A DNA stretch of 64,000 nucleotides. Origin: Bactericera cockerelli. Taxonomy: Eukaryota; Arthropoda; Insecta; Hemiptera; Triozidae. The DNA lies in NCBI GenBank assembly GCA_024516035.1, contig CM044958.1, positions 551,566-615,565 on the forward strand, given 5' to 3'. Every line of letters begins with the position of its first letter. Position 1 is the first letter of the stretch. The notes beneath the pieces were generated by a model. The model was not told where the DNA came from. It was given only the letters and a program-made list of their open reading frames with translations, and searched no databases. Positions 1-12,570 of the stretch are shown piece by piece. Both the position numbers and the translations under genes were made by a program.

Positions 1-537
1 CTCAATTTCTTCAAAAATTGATTGATACATCTTTCTTCACAGATTGATACATCTTCACAAATATACAGAGTCCACCCCCAAGATATTCATTTCTTTGAGG
101 ACCGGTTAAAGTTTTTCGTTGTTTTTAACCCATTGACAATACAATATGTACTAATGACAGACAGATCACTGTCAAAATAGTGAATGTTGTCTATTCATCT
201 TCTTTGCCTTAAGAATATAACTTCCACATGTTTTGTTACTTCCGTATTTTTTTACACCCTATATGCGGTGACGCAGTGTTGCACGTTAATAGAGTTGTCA
301 TACTTATAGAGTTGGATATTAATAGAGTTGCACGTTAATGAAGTTATATACAGGTTCTAATAAGGCCTTTGTTGTATGATTAATTATGCCCACAACTACC
401 TCGTGTAATTTCCACGTACTCATCATCACTGTTGTTCTTCTGGGTCTTTTGTGTTTTAAAATTCCTGAGCAATGTTTCCACAACCATGAGAGTGTGTATT
501 GATCGGGGTGTTCTTCATTATTTAAGTCAACTGAATT
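1..537. other. AT-rich DNA, nothing identified
   Basis: No open frame with recognisable protein similarity, no tandem repeat and no transposon end is visible. The one longer minus-strand frame here runs through the tRNA-like SINE that follows and is not a gene. Confidence 0.5.
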
Positions 538-678
538 CAGTAGCTCCACCGATAGGGTGGCGCCGGCGAACTTGTAACCAGGAGGTCGGTGGTTCAGTGC
601 CATATTGAGCAAAGATATAGTAAAGTGAGTTTGAGTAGTTGTGACATCACGAAAGTGATTAACACAAATATGATAACT
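538..678 (+). mobile_element. tRNA-like SINE, family B
   Basis: A tRNA-like head (tcagtagctcc, then an aggtcggtggttca box-B-like stretch) is followed by a conserved body (gtgagtttgagtagttgtga, then cgaaagtgattaacacaaat). The same head and body recur near 7811, 16966, 32625 (minus) and 54006, and in a worn form near 20695, so this is a dispersed family and not a tRNA gene. Family names A-F here are local labels. Confidence 0.75.
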
Positions 679-1111
679 TTTTAACATTTTCATTTATGCA
701 TTTTTGAACATGATGATGATGATGATATTTATTTCTTAAATACTTTCAGAGGTATAAAAGCATGTTATTAACAGGATATCACTTTATCACAAAAAAAAAT
801 AACCTTTTACGTAAATATCATGAAAATTTTCATGAAATTCAGTTAAGGATATGTAGGAGTCACCTTGTGCTTATCTGACCCACTCTTCTTCTTCTGTGCC
901 TTTTCCCAAACCTATACTTGGGGTGGTCACTGGTCAACCTATTCCACATTGAGGTTGGTTCTGACACTTGTATACCTAAACTTTTTACGTCTGGATGCCC
1001 TTCCTATTTCCAACCCTGTTCTGGACACTAAACTCAGTAGTCATCAAAAGAAAAATATCAATAAATATTTAATATTCAATTCCATTTTATCCATTAATCA
1101 AGGACATCCGC

Positions 1112-1205
1112 GAACGACACAGGAGGTCATCCAATGGGGTTAGGTGGTGAAAATGCTTTGAGCATTAACCTCGCCTGGAACTACCTTCCACTAAAGAGTG
1201 TTGAT
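1112..1205 (+). repeat. SINE family F, 3' fragment
   Basis: Contains gaaaatgctttgagcattaa followed by cctcgcctgg and a ccttccactaaag end. The same block occurs at 18500-18560 and, reversed, in the fuller copy at 34450-34662, whose tRNA-like head shows the family origin. Confidence 0.6.
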
Positions 1206-1686
1206 TATTATCCAAAATTCCTTCGAGCAAATTAATCAATCCAAGTTCAGAAATGATAGAAAATATTCATAACAGGAAGGAGAGGACAGTTTCAAATTCG
1301 CGAAACATCCACTCTTCCCTCGATCAGAAATAACAACATGGGCTCGTAAAATGAATTACGGGAATCAACATGCAATAAACACACATCTGGGGGCAGTTAT
1401 GATAATATTTTTATTTTGGTAATAAAAATGATTGCCTGATAACTCCCCCTAGGGTTATAGCATTTAATTTTATTGGTCCTCTTCTGGGGTAAGGGAGGGT
1501 CATCTCATATTGAACGCATAGTAATGGTTTCAAGATAATTGAGTAAATGCGTAAATTTGTTTCACATGAAAACGTCCTTCATATATGGGATATGAAGAAC
1601 AAGTTGAAAATTGGAAATGAGGAAGTTTAGGAACTAATATTGAAAGTGATTACTAATATTTATGTTTCCATCACTTATTCACTAAG

Positions 1687-1726
1687 GTTGAAACATGGTA
1701 ATTTAAAAAAATTACCATGTTTCAAC
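1687..1726. repeat. Perfect 18-bp hairpin
   Basis: The arms gttgaaacatggtaattt (1687-1704) and aaattaccatgtttcaac (1709-1726) are exact reverse complements around a 4-base A loop. There is no flanking terminator or gene context, so function is unknown. Confidence 0.85.
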
Positions 1727-2770
1727 TTTTTTCAAGAATTCCAGATGAGTCGTTCTCAAATTTTTTTGTTTCTCATATTACGTCTGTAAAATAATTATAA
1801 TTGATATGGCCTCAATTGATGAAACCTTCGACTAATTCATTAAGATTGTTCAACAATATTTAAAATATCTATCTAGTTAATCATCAGTCATTTGCAGAGG
1901 TTTTTTCGTGACTATTTTTGTGTACATATATTATGCTTGAAATTAAAAATAATTATTCCAACTACCACAAAGGTATAATAAAGAAACAATCAGTTTATTA
2001 TTTATTTATTTTTCAAAGGAGTTCACAATATTCATTTTAAGATTCTTATTATTATTCGCTCAAAATAATAATGTATTCTATTGTATGTATACCTAATTTT
2101 ATATAACCTCCTAGTCTATCTTTTGCGAAGAAGCTCTAAATAATCTAAAACCCAACCTCGACGATTTATTAAACTGTTATTTGGTTTTCAAGGCAGTAAT
2201 TTAACCCTTGCCCCCACCCCTGGTTCAGGCACGGCAGGACAAATCCTATTAATGAATTATTCATGCTGATAAGCTACAAGCGGGTCATTAACAACGGCCC
2301 CCACCCCGACTGACTTACCACAGGCCAAAATAATTTCCAATCCATGTTTGTTTCGTGCGGAGGAGTTGCACAGGGCTTTGTGGTTTCAGTGGATAGTTGT
2401 TTGGAAGGGATAGCGAGGTTAGTTTAGAAAGGATTAGCTAGGATTCTCGAGATACTCACTACTACTCTTACGAGTAGTTTAACGTGCTTTATTGGTTAAA
2501 CTACAATAATACTGTCTACACAAAAAATATGAATTACTATAATGTATAACAAAACTTAAAATAATAATTAGTGAACCTATAGGTTAGAAGCTTTCTTTGC
2601 CACCAAACTTGGTTGTTAGGTCGGCTTGTTGCTGTAATGGCTTGATTGTATTATGAATGAGAGTTTAATAAAAGACACTTATTTATATTTCCCGATTAGG
2701 ACCAAAGACTTGTTTTGGTGTCAGTATTATTTGGTCAAAGTCTGAAATTAATTAGTATTAATTTGGTAGG

Positions 2771-3735
2771 TGGGTCATTTTCATTTATCTTGGGCAATTG
2801 GATTTTTTCAAGTCATGAACGTTACCTTTTTCCTAAACAATTTTTAGGCTCAGAAGACTAAGACAAATACCTTTGAGCAAAAGCTTTCATTTAGAATATT
2901 TCTAGCAGCTACCTCTTCACACAAAATTACAAAAACTTAACGTACCAGGTAACGTTCATGACCACGGGTAACGTTCATGACGGTAACGTTCATGAGTAAC
3001 ACGCCACTAAAACAATCTTTTCTCAATAAAAGAATATTCACTTCACAAAAAAAAATATTTGATTGGAAAGAGGACATGCAGAAGAATTAAAGAAATACAT
3101 TATATATTAAAGAATCATTACAATTTATTTAAAAAAACCGCGTAACGTTCTTGTCAAAAAAAAATTAGACCCACCATTGTCCCTCACTGTACTGCATCCA
3201 ACATCCAACTGACAGGAAATTTCAAAACAAAAACAATGTCATCTGTAAGAAGCAAAATGGCGGCAGCTGCTAGCTTCTCATTCTAAGGGTTTTTCAAAAT
3301 GGTTTACATTTTTTTGGGGGTAACATTCATGACGGAGATTTTTTTTTCTTCGTAGGGACACAACTTTACACGTCTGTAGAATGAGGTGAACATTATTATT
3401 TTTATGAAAACTAATAGTCACATCCTAAATAAACTGTATTTTTCTCATTTATATTGGATTTTGGTGAAAATAATGGGGAGAAATGCATTTTTTTCTATCA
3501 GACACAGTAAAATCTTAGACTGAGGGACACCTAAAATATCATGAACGTTACTTACATAACTGGCAATTTTGAGTCTCCACATTAGTTTAAAAGACAATTT
3601 ATTATTGTAATTTATAAAAAAAATTGTTTCCTATGTGATCAAATAGATTTTAGTCAAATATCCCTATTATTTTCACATTTATTAAAGGAGAAAGGTTGCG
3701 GACTTGATATGCCCAAGATAAATGAAAATGACCCA
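2771..3735. mobile_element. Non-autonomous DNA transposon with 26-bp TIRs
   Basis: The left end reads tgggtcattttcatttatct then tgggca (2771-2796). The right end at 3710-3735 is its reverse complement. The 965 bp interior has no transposase frame but carries at least seven copies or near copies of a taacgttcatga motif in both orientations (near 2814, 2950, 2969, 2984, 3142, 3320 and 3541). Direct repeats outside the ends are short and ambiguous (possibly aggt), so the superfamily is not assigned. Confidence 0.75.
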
Positions 3736-6700
3736 GGTAGTACAACGGCCGGCTGTGGTTTTCATTCACGGCCGGCCTGTGGATAAAAACTACGTAGAAA
3801 TGAGGTTTTTTATCCTCTTAACAAACAAATTAAAAAGCTATCAATTTTACCTGTTTATTGTAATTCACGAAAACAACTTTTCTATGAGACTGACCATCAA
3901 TACCGTGCAATCTTACTACAAATATTTAAATTGAAATCTTTATCAACCTCTAAGAAAATTTTAAATGGGTGCATAGAGCATCAAGAAATTCGGAATGCAG
4001 TATCGGTATTCTAAGAGAGACTAAAAAGCTTTAAAGGATATCACGAAGATGAATATTTAAAACGATGCCATACAAAATGGATACAAATTGACTATGGTAA
4101 AAGTAAGAAGACATCAAAGAAAATAAACATAGACGTAGAAACTAGAACATTCTTAACCAATTTAGATGTTTTTTGAAAAATAATTTTAGAGATTTATGTC
4201 TCTACCTATTACACTTCATTTCTACAATCTAGGACTGCTTATCCTTTTCAGAGATAATTTTTAAAGATTAAGTAGTATCTCAAATAAAAGTCCGTTTGAT
4301 ATTTTCAAGTCTCGACATGATCTTAGTAGAAAGGGTTCAATACTACAAAACTCTACAGACTACATTGTTAGTTCCCATGAATCTTTCAATGTTTTTAGAT
4401 TTTCCAGAATTAGAATATTAAGAAGTTGTGATTGACAAATGGCTCTTGATGAAATAGCATTTGGAGTAATGAGTTTAATAAGTCTTTCAACTCCATCTTC
4501 TTGAGTATTTTATTCCAGTTCCTGAACCTCCCACTCTCCATCCTTATCTTCATCTACTACATCTTTCGTAACATGTTGTCTTCCATTCTCTCCTCCTACC
4601 TATCTTCTCCCTCATGTCCTCTCCTCCCCAACATTATTTCCTTCAGCTAGTTTGTCTGTCATCATGTTTCTAAAATCTTCTGTGACAGAACATTAGCTCC
4701 TTGTCCCATCAAATTTGCTGGCACCATCGAATTGTGTTAACAAATCATCTAACGTATTATTTCTGGGGGGTTGAGTAATTCTACTGAACTAATGTAGCGT
4801 GCATTTGTGTAGTTTGTTAATGAGTGTTTCTTCTATCCAAGACGACATTTGTGTAATTTATATAGGTGATTTAAGACGAGTTTTAGCTGTGCCGTGCATG
4901 AGTTTTTCTTATTGTAACGATGTATTGATGATGTTGAGGGTAATGGTCTTTAACAAGTTTGGCTGCAGCATAATTATTTGACTTTTCCTGCCTAAAGTGG
5001 TTTGTCCAAATACAAGGATGGGATGTATTTAAAGGAAGAGTTAAGAAAACGACGAAATATATTTACCTATTTCTTTGTGTCAGTAAATCCCAACTTTATT
5101 GTGTGGCTCATCATCACCTTCTTAATCACATTAATAGCCCCAGTAATATAGTCCGGCTGGTAATGGTTAGTTGTAACAACTCATTCATGGTTATGGTTTG
5201 TTATAATGTCATGGTTAGTTGTAACAACTCATTTTTGCCCACGAAGTATGAGAGGACTCCGGACATTTAAGTAAAGAGTATTTCATATTTTCTCTCCTGC
5301 CGAGGATTGAATCTGGGTAACCGTACAGGCAACCCTGGTGCACTACTCCACTCGGCCACGGTGACTTCCAAAAACGACCAAATAATGGAGTATTTCGATA
5401 TTTTTTGTAAAGATTTTTTCTATTATTAATTTTGTTATTCAAATGCCAAAAAGCCAGACTAATATATTTTTTCCTGTTGATTTGTTTCAGGTATGTCAAT
5501 GATGATTGGTGAAATTTTTGAGTACCTATCATACTGATTAGTGGTAAGTTCAAACTCGGTTTTTACTTGTTTAGTAGGAGATGTAATTTGACTCAGAAAG
5601 TGTGTGTTTGTATCCTCAAAGAAAATCACTGATTTTTATTTTAAAACTGCTATAATACCCTAATCCAGTCCACCTTTTAAAAATCCCAAAAAACAACACT
5701 ACACTGTTTCTACAATTCACGTTTAAAAAAATATTCCACAGTCAAATTCTTACATACAAGATTCATTCTTATTGCAATCGTCAGCACTGCTATGCTTTTT
5801 TCCGAGGAAACACAAACAACTTTTTCGCCATCATCAGCAACAAAGCGGTGGGCAGGGTGGGCTGATTGTTTCTCCAGCAACCTAGGCCGCGAGTGCAGCG
5901 AGAAACACAAGCAGCCGTTGCCGCAAGCCTTCTCTATTGAATATTTAACTGGAGGGGAGCATATTAAACAGTAATTTACTCAGAAGGAAGACGCACGAAG
6001 AGAAGCACTCTCGTGAATTATAAATGTGGAGAAGCCTCCGCTAGTTTTCTCCTTGACGAAGTTTCGACTTGGATTTGATTTTCCTCTTCTTCCGCCGTTG
6101 TAAACTCTTTGGGCGAAACCATCAAGTGCGGATATTGCGGTCAGTCTGTAGAGAAGCGTAAACTTCCGTCCCCTTTGAACCCCGTCTGCAATCTTCGTCT
6201 TCTCAGCTGGGAAGAGGTTTTGTGTGAGGAGGGACGAGCTAGGAAGAGTCTTTGAAGGAAGTAGGAGAAGGAAGTGGAGGAAATCTCTTGGGGACAGACG
6301 GGTTTAGAGTTTGAGGGGATGGCTTTGTTTCGAAAAAAAACTTTGACGATGTGCTGAAGACAGTTTCGCGTTTGTTTACGAGTCTGGGCTTGTGGTAGGG
6401 TTTGGTGAAGTTCTTGCTTCTCTGGAGACAAGTTAGTCTGCTATTATCTTATTTAGATTTTTTGGATTTTCATTTATAAATATGTATTTGGAAGAAATCT
6501 CTCTTATGATAATGGTAATTATGAAATTTATGAAAATTTACGAAGTTTTTTTTTATTCCTTTCTTTCTTCTCTTTTTTTCTTTCTTTTTTTTCCTTTGAG
6601 CGCTTTAACCTTGTCGTTCGCCGTGAAATTTCTTTAGTATGAATATTAATTTACATTTCCATTTCTAATCAATTAATACAAAATTTATATTACGAAGTAC

Positions 6701-7810
6701 ATCAGTATTTCGTCGGCTAGAAGTTAAAACTGACCAAGTGACAGTTGGTCATTTTTCCAATTTTTCGTTACTCTGGTCGGAAATTAACCTAATTATTGGC
6801 TATAAATCAAAAGTTCGGTAGTATTAAAACATATGCGCGGGAAAGAGCGAAAAACAATTTTTACCTGAAAGACAGGTGTGATTTCAATGACCAAATTCAA
6901 GTGGTCCAAATGCAGATGGTCAGTTTTACCTTCCAGCTGACGATTTGATTGTGTAAGTTCAAGATTATTCGAACAGTCCACACCTTGTCCTAAGCGAAGG
7001 TACGTACGGAATAAGGAATGGAGTCTAAAATGAGGTCAATCTGTCAAGGATGAAAATGCTGATAGAGCAATTTTTGACGTTGGATAAAGATATGATGAAA
7101 TGAAGTTTATATATTATGGAATGAAATATCCGGAGATGAAAGTCACATTTTCAGATGAAATCGAATTTAGAGTCCTTCATGCTCTCTTGTAACAGCCCTT
7201 TTTTCTTCCTCCTTCCCCTCCTCTACCTCCTCCTCTCCTCTTTCACCTCCTCCTCTCCTCCTTAACTCTCGACAACGCGTGGAAAGTTGAGGAAACTGTG
7301 TAGCAAAGTTTGCGTCGGATTGGCATCTGATAGCACGTGCTCTCTGGCTTTTCACGAAAATTACAAAAGTTTTTTCAGTGCTGATATTGTGAAAATTTTC
7401 TTCTCCTTCAAGTGTGTAAGGTGAACGTATCGAGAAACGTAACGCATTATCTGACAGACGAGGGAAGAGAAAGCGGAATGTAGGAGAGGGAGAGAGGGAG
7501 TAACAGGAGAGGGAGAGAGGGAGAGAGGGAAAAACAGGAGAGGCAGGATGAAAGGGGAGAGGGGAGGATGTGTGGAAGAGGCAATAAAGCGAACTTTAAA
7601 TGTGTGGAGATGAACGTGAGATTGGATTACTTTAAGAGTAATCTAGGAATTGTAATAATAATAATTATCCGTATAATAATAAGTTTTTTTCATATTTACA
7701 GATCAGAACTTATTGAAAATTCCATACATACATGAGTAGTTTTGTTTTGATATCATAATATTTATGGGCCCGATAATTTTGTAAAAAAAAAAGTGTAAAT
7801 AAATAATTAG
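3736..7810. other. Intergenic, no supported gene
   Basis: Short open frames exist near 5.2, 5.8 and 6.1-6.4 kb, but none has a recognisable domain or convincing splice context. Near 5294-5370 a minus-strand stretch resembles a worn tRNA-like SINE head (ggattgaatctgggtaac read on the plus strand). A CT-rich tract lies at 7195-7262 and a GA-rich tract at 7480-7565. Confidence 0.45.
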
Positions 7811-7935
7811 ACCGACCTCAGTAGCTCGGTCGATAAGACGGTGTCGGTGGTTCAAGTCCCGGTTTCAGTGTAGATTTAGTAAAGCGAGTTTGAGTAGTTG
7901 TGAAGGCAAGAAAGTGATTAACACAAAGATAATAA
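7811..7935 (+). mobile_element. tRNA-like SINE, family B
   Basis: Starts accgacctcagtagctcggt, keeps the ggtggttcaagtcccggttt box-B-like stretch and the body gcgagtttgagtagttgtga. The centre of the head is shortened relative to the copy at 16966. Family membership is clear from the shared body. Confidence 0.75.
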
Positions 7936-8629
7936 AGTGTAAATAAATAAATAGAGAGAAATTATCGTAATCCCCAGCTTGCACCTGGGCATTTGCAGAA
8001 ATTCACTGTTTGTTTCCGCCCAACAAATCGCCCAGGTTCCTGTTTCTCCCCAACCCCTCTCCCCATCCCCAATGACGCATCCCGCTGTGGGGGGGAGCGC
8101 AGCTTTTATGACTTTGGCGTAGTCTTTGGTCTCGCTTTTTATCGACAAACATTCTGCTGTATTGTGGTCGAAATTACTGCAAAACTTTCGCTTTGTTCTG
8201 GCGCACAACAAAAAAAAAGAAGATAAAAATTTGAAACCTGTCCAATAAAAAAAAGTTAATACTCCAGCCGAAGAGAGAGAGAGTTTCCTAGCTTTGTAGT
8301 TAAAACTTTCACCCGGAGAATATCTGTTTTACATTTCTAAATGAGGAGTTCAAGTTCTGCCTCTTTCGGTGGTAATCTAATTTGAAAGTCCTGTGCTGAA
8401 CATTTGGCGAGGAAACTTCAGTTGTGTGAAGTTAGATTGGATGGGTTGGATATGGATGGGTTGGATATGGACTTTGGTTGGATAGCGGGGAAGAAGGGTT
8501 ACTTGAAATGGGATGTCTTCGAAGTATTAGGATCTATAAATTTTTCAGCAACCCAAATATGAAACTGGCTTGGATCAGAAGACTCATATAATTTTGAAAG
8601 TCAATTACTAATTCTCGTGACGCTGGCTT
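7936..8629. other. Intergenic, nothing identified
   Basis: Two overlapping short frames on opposite strands near 7.9-8.2 kb have no recognisable content. A short direct duplication, ggatgggttggatatgga, occurs near 8440-8470. Confidence 0.4.
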
Positions 8630-8770
8630 TTCCTGGCCCCACTCAGGCTGGGTGAGGTCAATGTGAGTAGCAGGTTTGTGAGTTTCCTGCGAATGGAGGG
8701 TAAAACCCCCGTCGTGATATGACCATGGCAGTTGAAAGCGACGTTAAACCCCAATTAAAAAAAAAAATTG
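8630..8770 (+). mobile_element. SINE family E body and tail
   Basis: Shows the body caggtttgtgagtttcctgc, ggagggtaaaacccccgtcg and the tail gttgaaagcgacgttaaacc, then poly(A). The same body follows a 5S-like head in the next copy at 8833 and recurs reversed at 62976-63078. Confidence 0.75.
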
Positions 8771-8832
8771 AAAGTCAATTAGTTCAGCCAGCTTTCTTTC
8801 ATATCTTTTTATTTTGGTCAGATAAACCGTCC

Positions 8833-9060
8833 CTGGCCAGCGCCGCTGGCGCGTTACATGCACCGGTTCTCGTAGGATCACCGAAGTTAAGCAACGTCAT
8901 GCGAGGTGAAGACTTCGTATTGCTAGCATTCCGGCTCAACTCAGGCTGCGTGAGAATTTTGTGGGTAACAGGTTTGTGAGTTTCCAACAAATGGAGGGTA
9001 ACAGCCCCGTCGTGATTTGACAATGTAGTTGAAAGCGACGCTGAACCCAAATTTTTAAAA
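8833..9060 (+). mobile_element. 5S rRNA-derived SINE (SINE3-like)
   Basis: The head contains ccggttctcgtaggatcacc and gaagttaagcaacgt, which match the conserved 5S rRNA internal promoter region closely. It continues into the same family E body (caggtttgtgagtttcc, gttgaaagcgacgctgaacc) and ends in an A-rich tail. A 5S head joined to a separate body is the hallmark of SINE3-type elements. It is not a functional 5S gene, because the 5S 3' half is missing. Confidence 0.75.
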
Positions 9061-9819
9061 AAGCGTCCCTAATCACTAAATTTCTATCCTTGCCCTCAAT
9101 CACTTGGCATAAAGGACAAGGATATCATAAAAGTAAGTCAACAATCTAAGGGAATATCTATTTTCTCTTCATGATCATTTATACCTCCGTAGTCCACATC
9201 CACTCTTCCATTGTGTGCTTTCACATCCTAGAGCCAACGCAATACCATCTCCGCTTCCTATGTGTGCCACCGTGTCACCTCCTCTCCTATATGTATACTC
9301 ATCCATATGCTATCCCATTACCTACACTCTTCCATGTGTACTATTGTACACATCCACTTCCTCAGTGCACTTGCAATGCCATCTCCACGTCCCATTATGT
9401 GCCATTGTGCTCCTTGCATCCTCTGTGCACCGCCCGTGCATCCTATTGTGCATTCAATTATGCAGTTTTTATTCGCCTCCTCGTATTGACTTCGCAAGAC
9501 AGGGGGGCTCCATTAGGTTTCATACGAGCATTAAATTTTATTTTTATGTGAAGAAAATTCAATTGGAGAAAACAGAAGGAGGATATGTGGAGGAGGAGAG
9601 GGATGAAGAGGGTGGGGGAGGGATGAGGAGAGGGGGAGAGTGGGGGAGGAATGAGGAGAGGGGGAGAGAGAGATGAGGAGAAGGGTAGAGAGAGATAGAG
9701 GAGGAAGGATAAAAATAATATCCTTTATTTTGAGATTCCTCACATGCTCTGAGAAGTTATTTTTTCTATAGCTACTCACTGTACTCACTTACTCTTCTTT
9801 GTCAGGCTCGCCCCCAGCC

Positions 9820-9851
<32 letters not shown>

Positions 9852-12269
9852 ATCTCTTTGTATCAGTTACTCTTTCTTTCTCTCCGGGCCGAATTAAAGT
9901 CCCTCAAATCGGTCTATAGTGCGCTGTGATTCATTGAAACTCCAAATTTAAAAGGTCCGTTTTATAATTTGGTCTCTCTCTTTCTCTACCTCTCTCCTTC
10001 TCTCTTTTGTGCTCTACTCTCTACATTTTTTGTCTCTCTTCCCTTCTCTCCCTCTCTCAAACACACATTTCAAGTTTTCCCCCAGTTTAACATCATACAA
10101 AGTACTCCAGAGCTATACAGAGTACCACATTTCATAATGGTGATGGATTTGCTATAGACCTCCATAAGTCAGAAAGGCAAACAACCCTGTATATGTCATT
10201 TAAGTATGACGGTAAATATTGAGAGAAGCGTGATGCATAATACCGTTATCAGGGCGTCATGTGTCAGCTAGCAATCAATGGGGAATATTCTCGACACTAA
10301 ACAGGAGCTAGCAGGCAATAGGAAAATATTCTTGACACTAAATAGCAACTTTCAAGAGTGACTTTTTCTCTTTTTCTTTATCGAGACAAGAATATTAACT
10401 CATCGCAGTGTGTGTGTCTGATCGTGTGTGTGTGTGGAAAGCTAACCCCGTGGCTGAGTGGTTAAGAGCATTGGTTGCTGACACAGAGCCCAGTGGTGCG
10501 AATCCTGACTATTAGATATCCCTAAATTCTGATCGAGTGTTTCCATTTCCAGAAAGGCATGGGTGGAAATACAAAGTTCCTTGAAGTAATGCAAAAGCGG
10601 TTTCAGAGTACAACTACCTTTAAATAATAGTAAGAAAACGGTGCGCGTGAAACTTGTAAATTATATCTCGATAATGGCTTGATCAATTAGGTCCCATCAG
10701 TCGAATGACTTGAAATCTGGTGGTCGATGATTAAAGTCCGGGTATGCCTGAGAATCTTCTATTTCAAAGGTAGAATATTCGCCTGTTTTGAGTTTGAGTA
10801 GTTTATCTGTGTAGGGGAGGAACGGGGGGGGGGGGGGGGGGGGCTGCTTTGAGGGTGAGCACATTATTTGTGTCGGGGAAGAGGAGGAGGGGAAGTCAGT
10901 CAAGGACCAACAAAAGATTTTCACCACGTTTCTTGCGTGTAAATCTCTTGTTTCCTGGACACACCACCCAAACATCCTGTGTAATGAATATTTCAAGGAT
11001 ACTATATGGGTATTACTCTCTTATCTAATATCTACACCCTCTCCCTCCCCTCTCGTCAATTTTAACCCCCACCTCTCAATAAAATTAATCCCCCTCTCTG
11101 CTCTTTTTGATAAAAAAAAATCTCTTCCTCCCCTCTTCTATTTTCCATTCCTACTCTCAACTGTTTCTCTCCTCTTCTTTCTATTCTTCGCATACCTCCC
11201 CTCTCCTATTTTTCCATCCCCATTCCTGAACTCATCCTCCTCCTTATCCTCGGTCTATTTTTCACCTACCTCCCCAAAACTATCTTTCCACCCCCCGCCC
11301 CCCTTCTTCACCTTACTCCTTACAACCTCCCCCTATCCGCTTGATCATTCTTTCTCCTCCCTTCCTTTTCATTATATTCTTCCCCAACTTTCCCCGCTCG
11401 TGTATTATTTTCTATTGAGTCACTCCCCAGATGCCAGCCGGAAAGAGAGGAGGAGGAGGAGGGGAATGAGGAGAAGGAGAAGAGGGGAAGAAGGTGTGGG
11501 AGGTGAGGGAATGAGGAGTAGGAGAAGAGGGGAAGAAGGTGTGGGAGGTGAGGGAATGAGGAGTAGGAGAAGAGGGGAAGAAGGTGTGGGAGGTGAGGGA
11601 ATGAGGAGTAGGAGAAGAGGGGAAGAAGGTGTGGGAGGTGGGGGGATGAGGAGTAGGAGAAGAGGGGAAGAAGGTGTGGGAGGTGGGGGGATGAGGAGTA
11701 GGAGAAGAGGGGAAGAAGGTGTGGGAGGTGGGGGAATGAGGAGTAGGAGAAGAGGGGAAGAGGGTGTGGGAGGTGGGGGGATGAGGAGTAGGAGAAGAGG
11801 GGAAGAAGGTGTGGGAGGTGGGGGATGAGGAGAAGCAGAAGAGGGGAAGAAGGTGTTGGAGGTGGGGGATGAGGAGAAGGAGAAAAGTATTATTGTGTGT
11901 ATGTGATAATAATCTAATTCAACATATTATAATTTGCTGTCGCTCCCCTCTTTGTCAACCATCCCTCTTTCTTTTATACGGGGTGTCACAAAATGAGGTG
12001 ACAAAACTGAATCCCAAATTTTACTTATTGGTAAATCGATGTCGTTGTGACATGCACGTGGTACACAAATCAGATCATTTATTCCGATTTTTGTCGGTTC
12101 AACCCCAGGATCAATTACATGGTCAGCGCGTTTTTATGTGTCACATCTCAAGGAAGGATCTTTCATTCTACATAGACAATTATACAAATTATACATATAC
12201 CTACTGAGTTAATCTTGAGCTCACCATAACATGAACGATCGACTTTAAGGTTGTTATTTTTGAATAAAA
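9061..12269. other. Simple-sequence-rich intergenic region
   Basis: Holds a degenerate C/T/A-rich tract (9170-9480) that leaves all three plus frames open, a GA-rich tract (9560-9710), a (CT)n run near 9820-9850, a run of 20 G (10824-10843), CT-rich DNA (11030-11400) and the 45-bp minisatellite listed separately. Near 10440-10505 a tRNA-like stretch (gtggctgagtggttaagagc) may be another SINE head. No supported gene. Confidence 0.5.
11457..11885. repeat. 45-bp GA-rich minisatellite, about 9 copies
   Basis: The unit begins atgaggagtaggagaagagg and is 45 bases long, so it is divisible by three and keeps a plus frame open through the array. That frame encodes a 15-residue Arg/Glu/Gly-rich repeat with no domain and is best read as a by-product of the array. 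End copies are the most diverged. Confidence 0.85.
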
Positions 12270-12570
12270 AGCGCACGAATAGCTCAGTTATTAAGCATTC
12301 GTCTGCCATGCGGAAGGTCCCGGGTTCGATTCACCGCGCCGACAAGAATTTGTATTCTGAATTTGGTTACAATTGTTTGTAAGGGATACCTTCCGGTGCG
12401 CTTGTGTTCACCCAGCACCTTAATGGGAAGTATTGTGTCTGCACTTCTCGCTTATCAAAGGGGAGGCATACTACGAGATGGGTAGGCTACAACACAGACC
12501 ACAAGCGTCCACAGTAGCTCCCGTTTCGTGGCTACGAAATAAAAAAGACTGTGAAACACTCATCTTAAAA
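12270..12570 (+). mobile_element. tRNA-derived SINE, family C
   Basis: The head gcgcacgaatagctcagtta and box B ggtcccgggttcgattcacc are tRNA-like. The body runs gggataccttccggtgcgct, acccagcacctaatggg-like, ctacgaaataaaaaagactg and ends actcatctt before an A-rich tail. Related copies lie at 33504, 39268, 51048 and, reversed, 61955. Confidence 0.8.

Larger units (their letters stand above)
679..2770. other. Intergenic, mostly featureless
   Basis: AT-rich DNA. The only supported items are a SINE tail near 1112-1205 and a perfect hairpin at 1687-1726, listed separately. The stretch 1206-1686 and the stretch 1727-2770 show nothing I can name. Confidence 0.45.

Noticed and set aside
6141..6431. 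96-residue minus-strand frame
   Set aside because: No domain, no flanking splice signals I could pair, unremarkable composition.
9171..9676. Three overlapping plus-strand frames
   Set aside because: Cryptically simple C/T/A-rich sequence lacking stops in all frames, with no recognisable protein.
11400..11828. 142-residue Arg/Glu/Gly-rich repeat frame
   Set aside because: The 45-bp minisatellite is divisible by three and keeps the frame open; no domain, no splice or promoter context.
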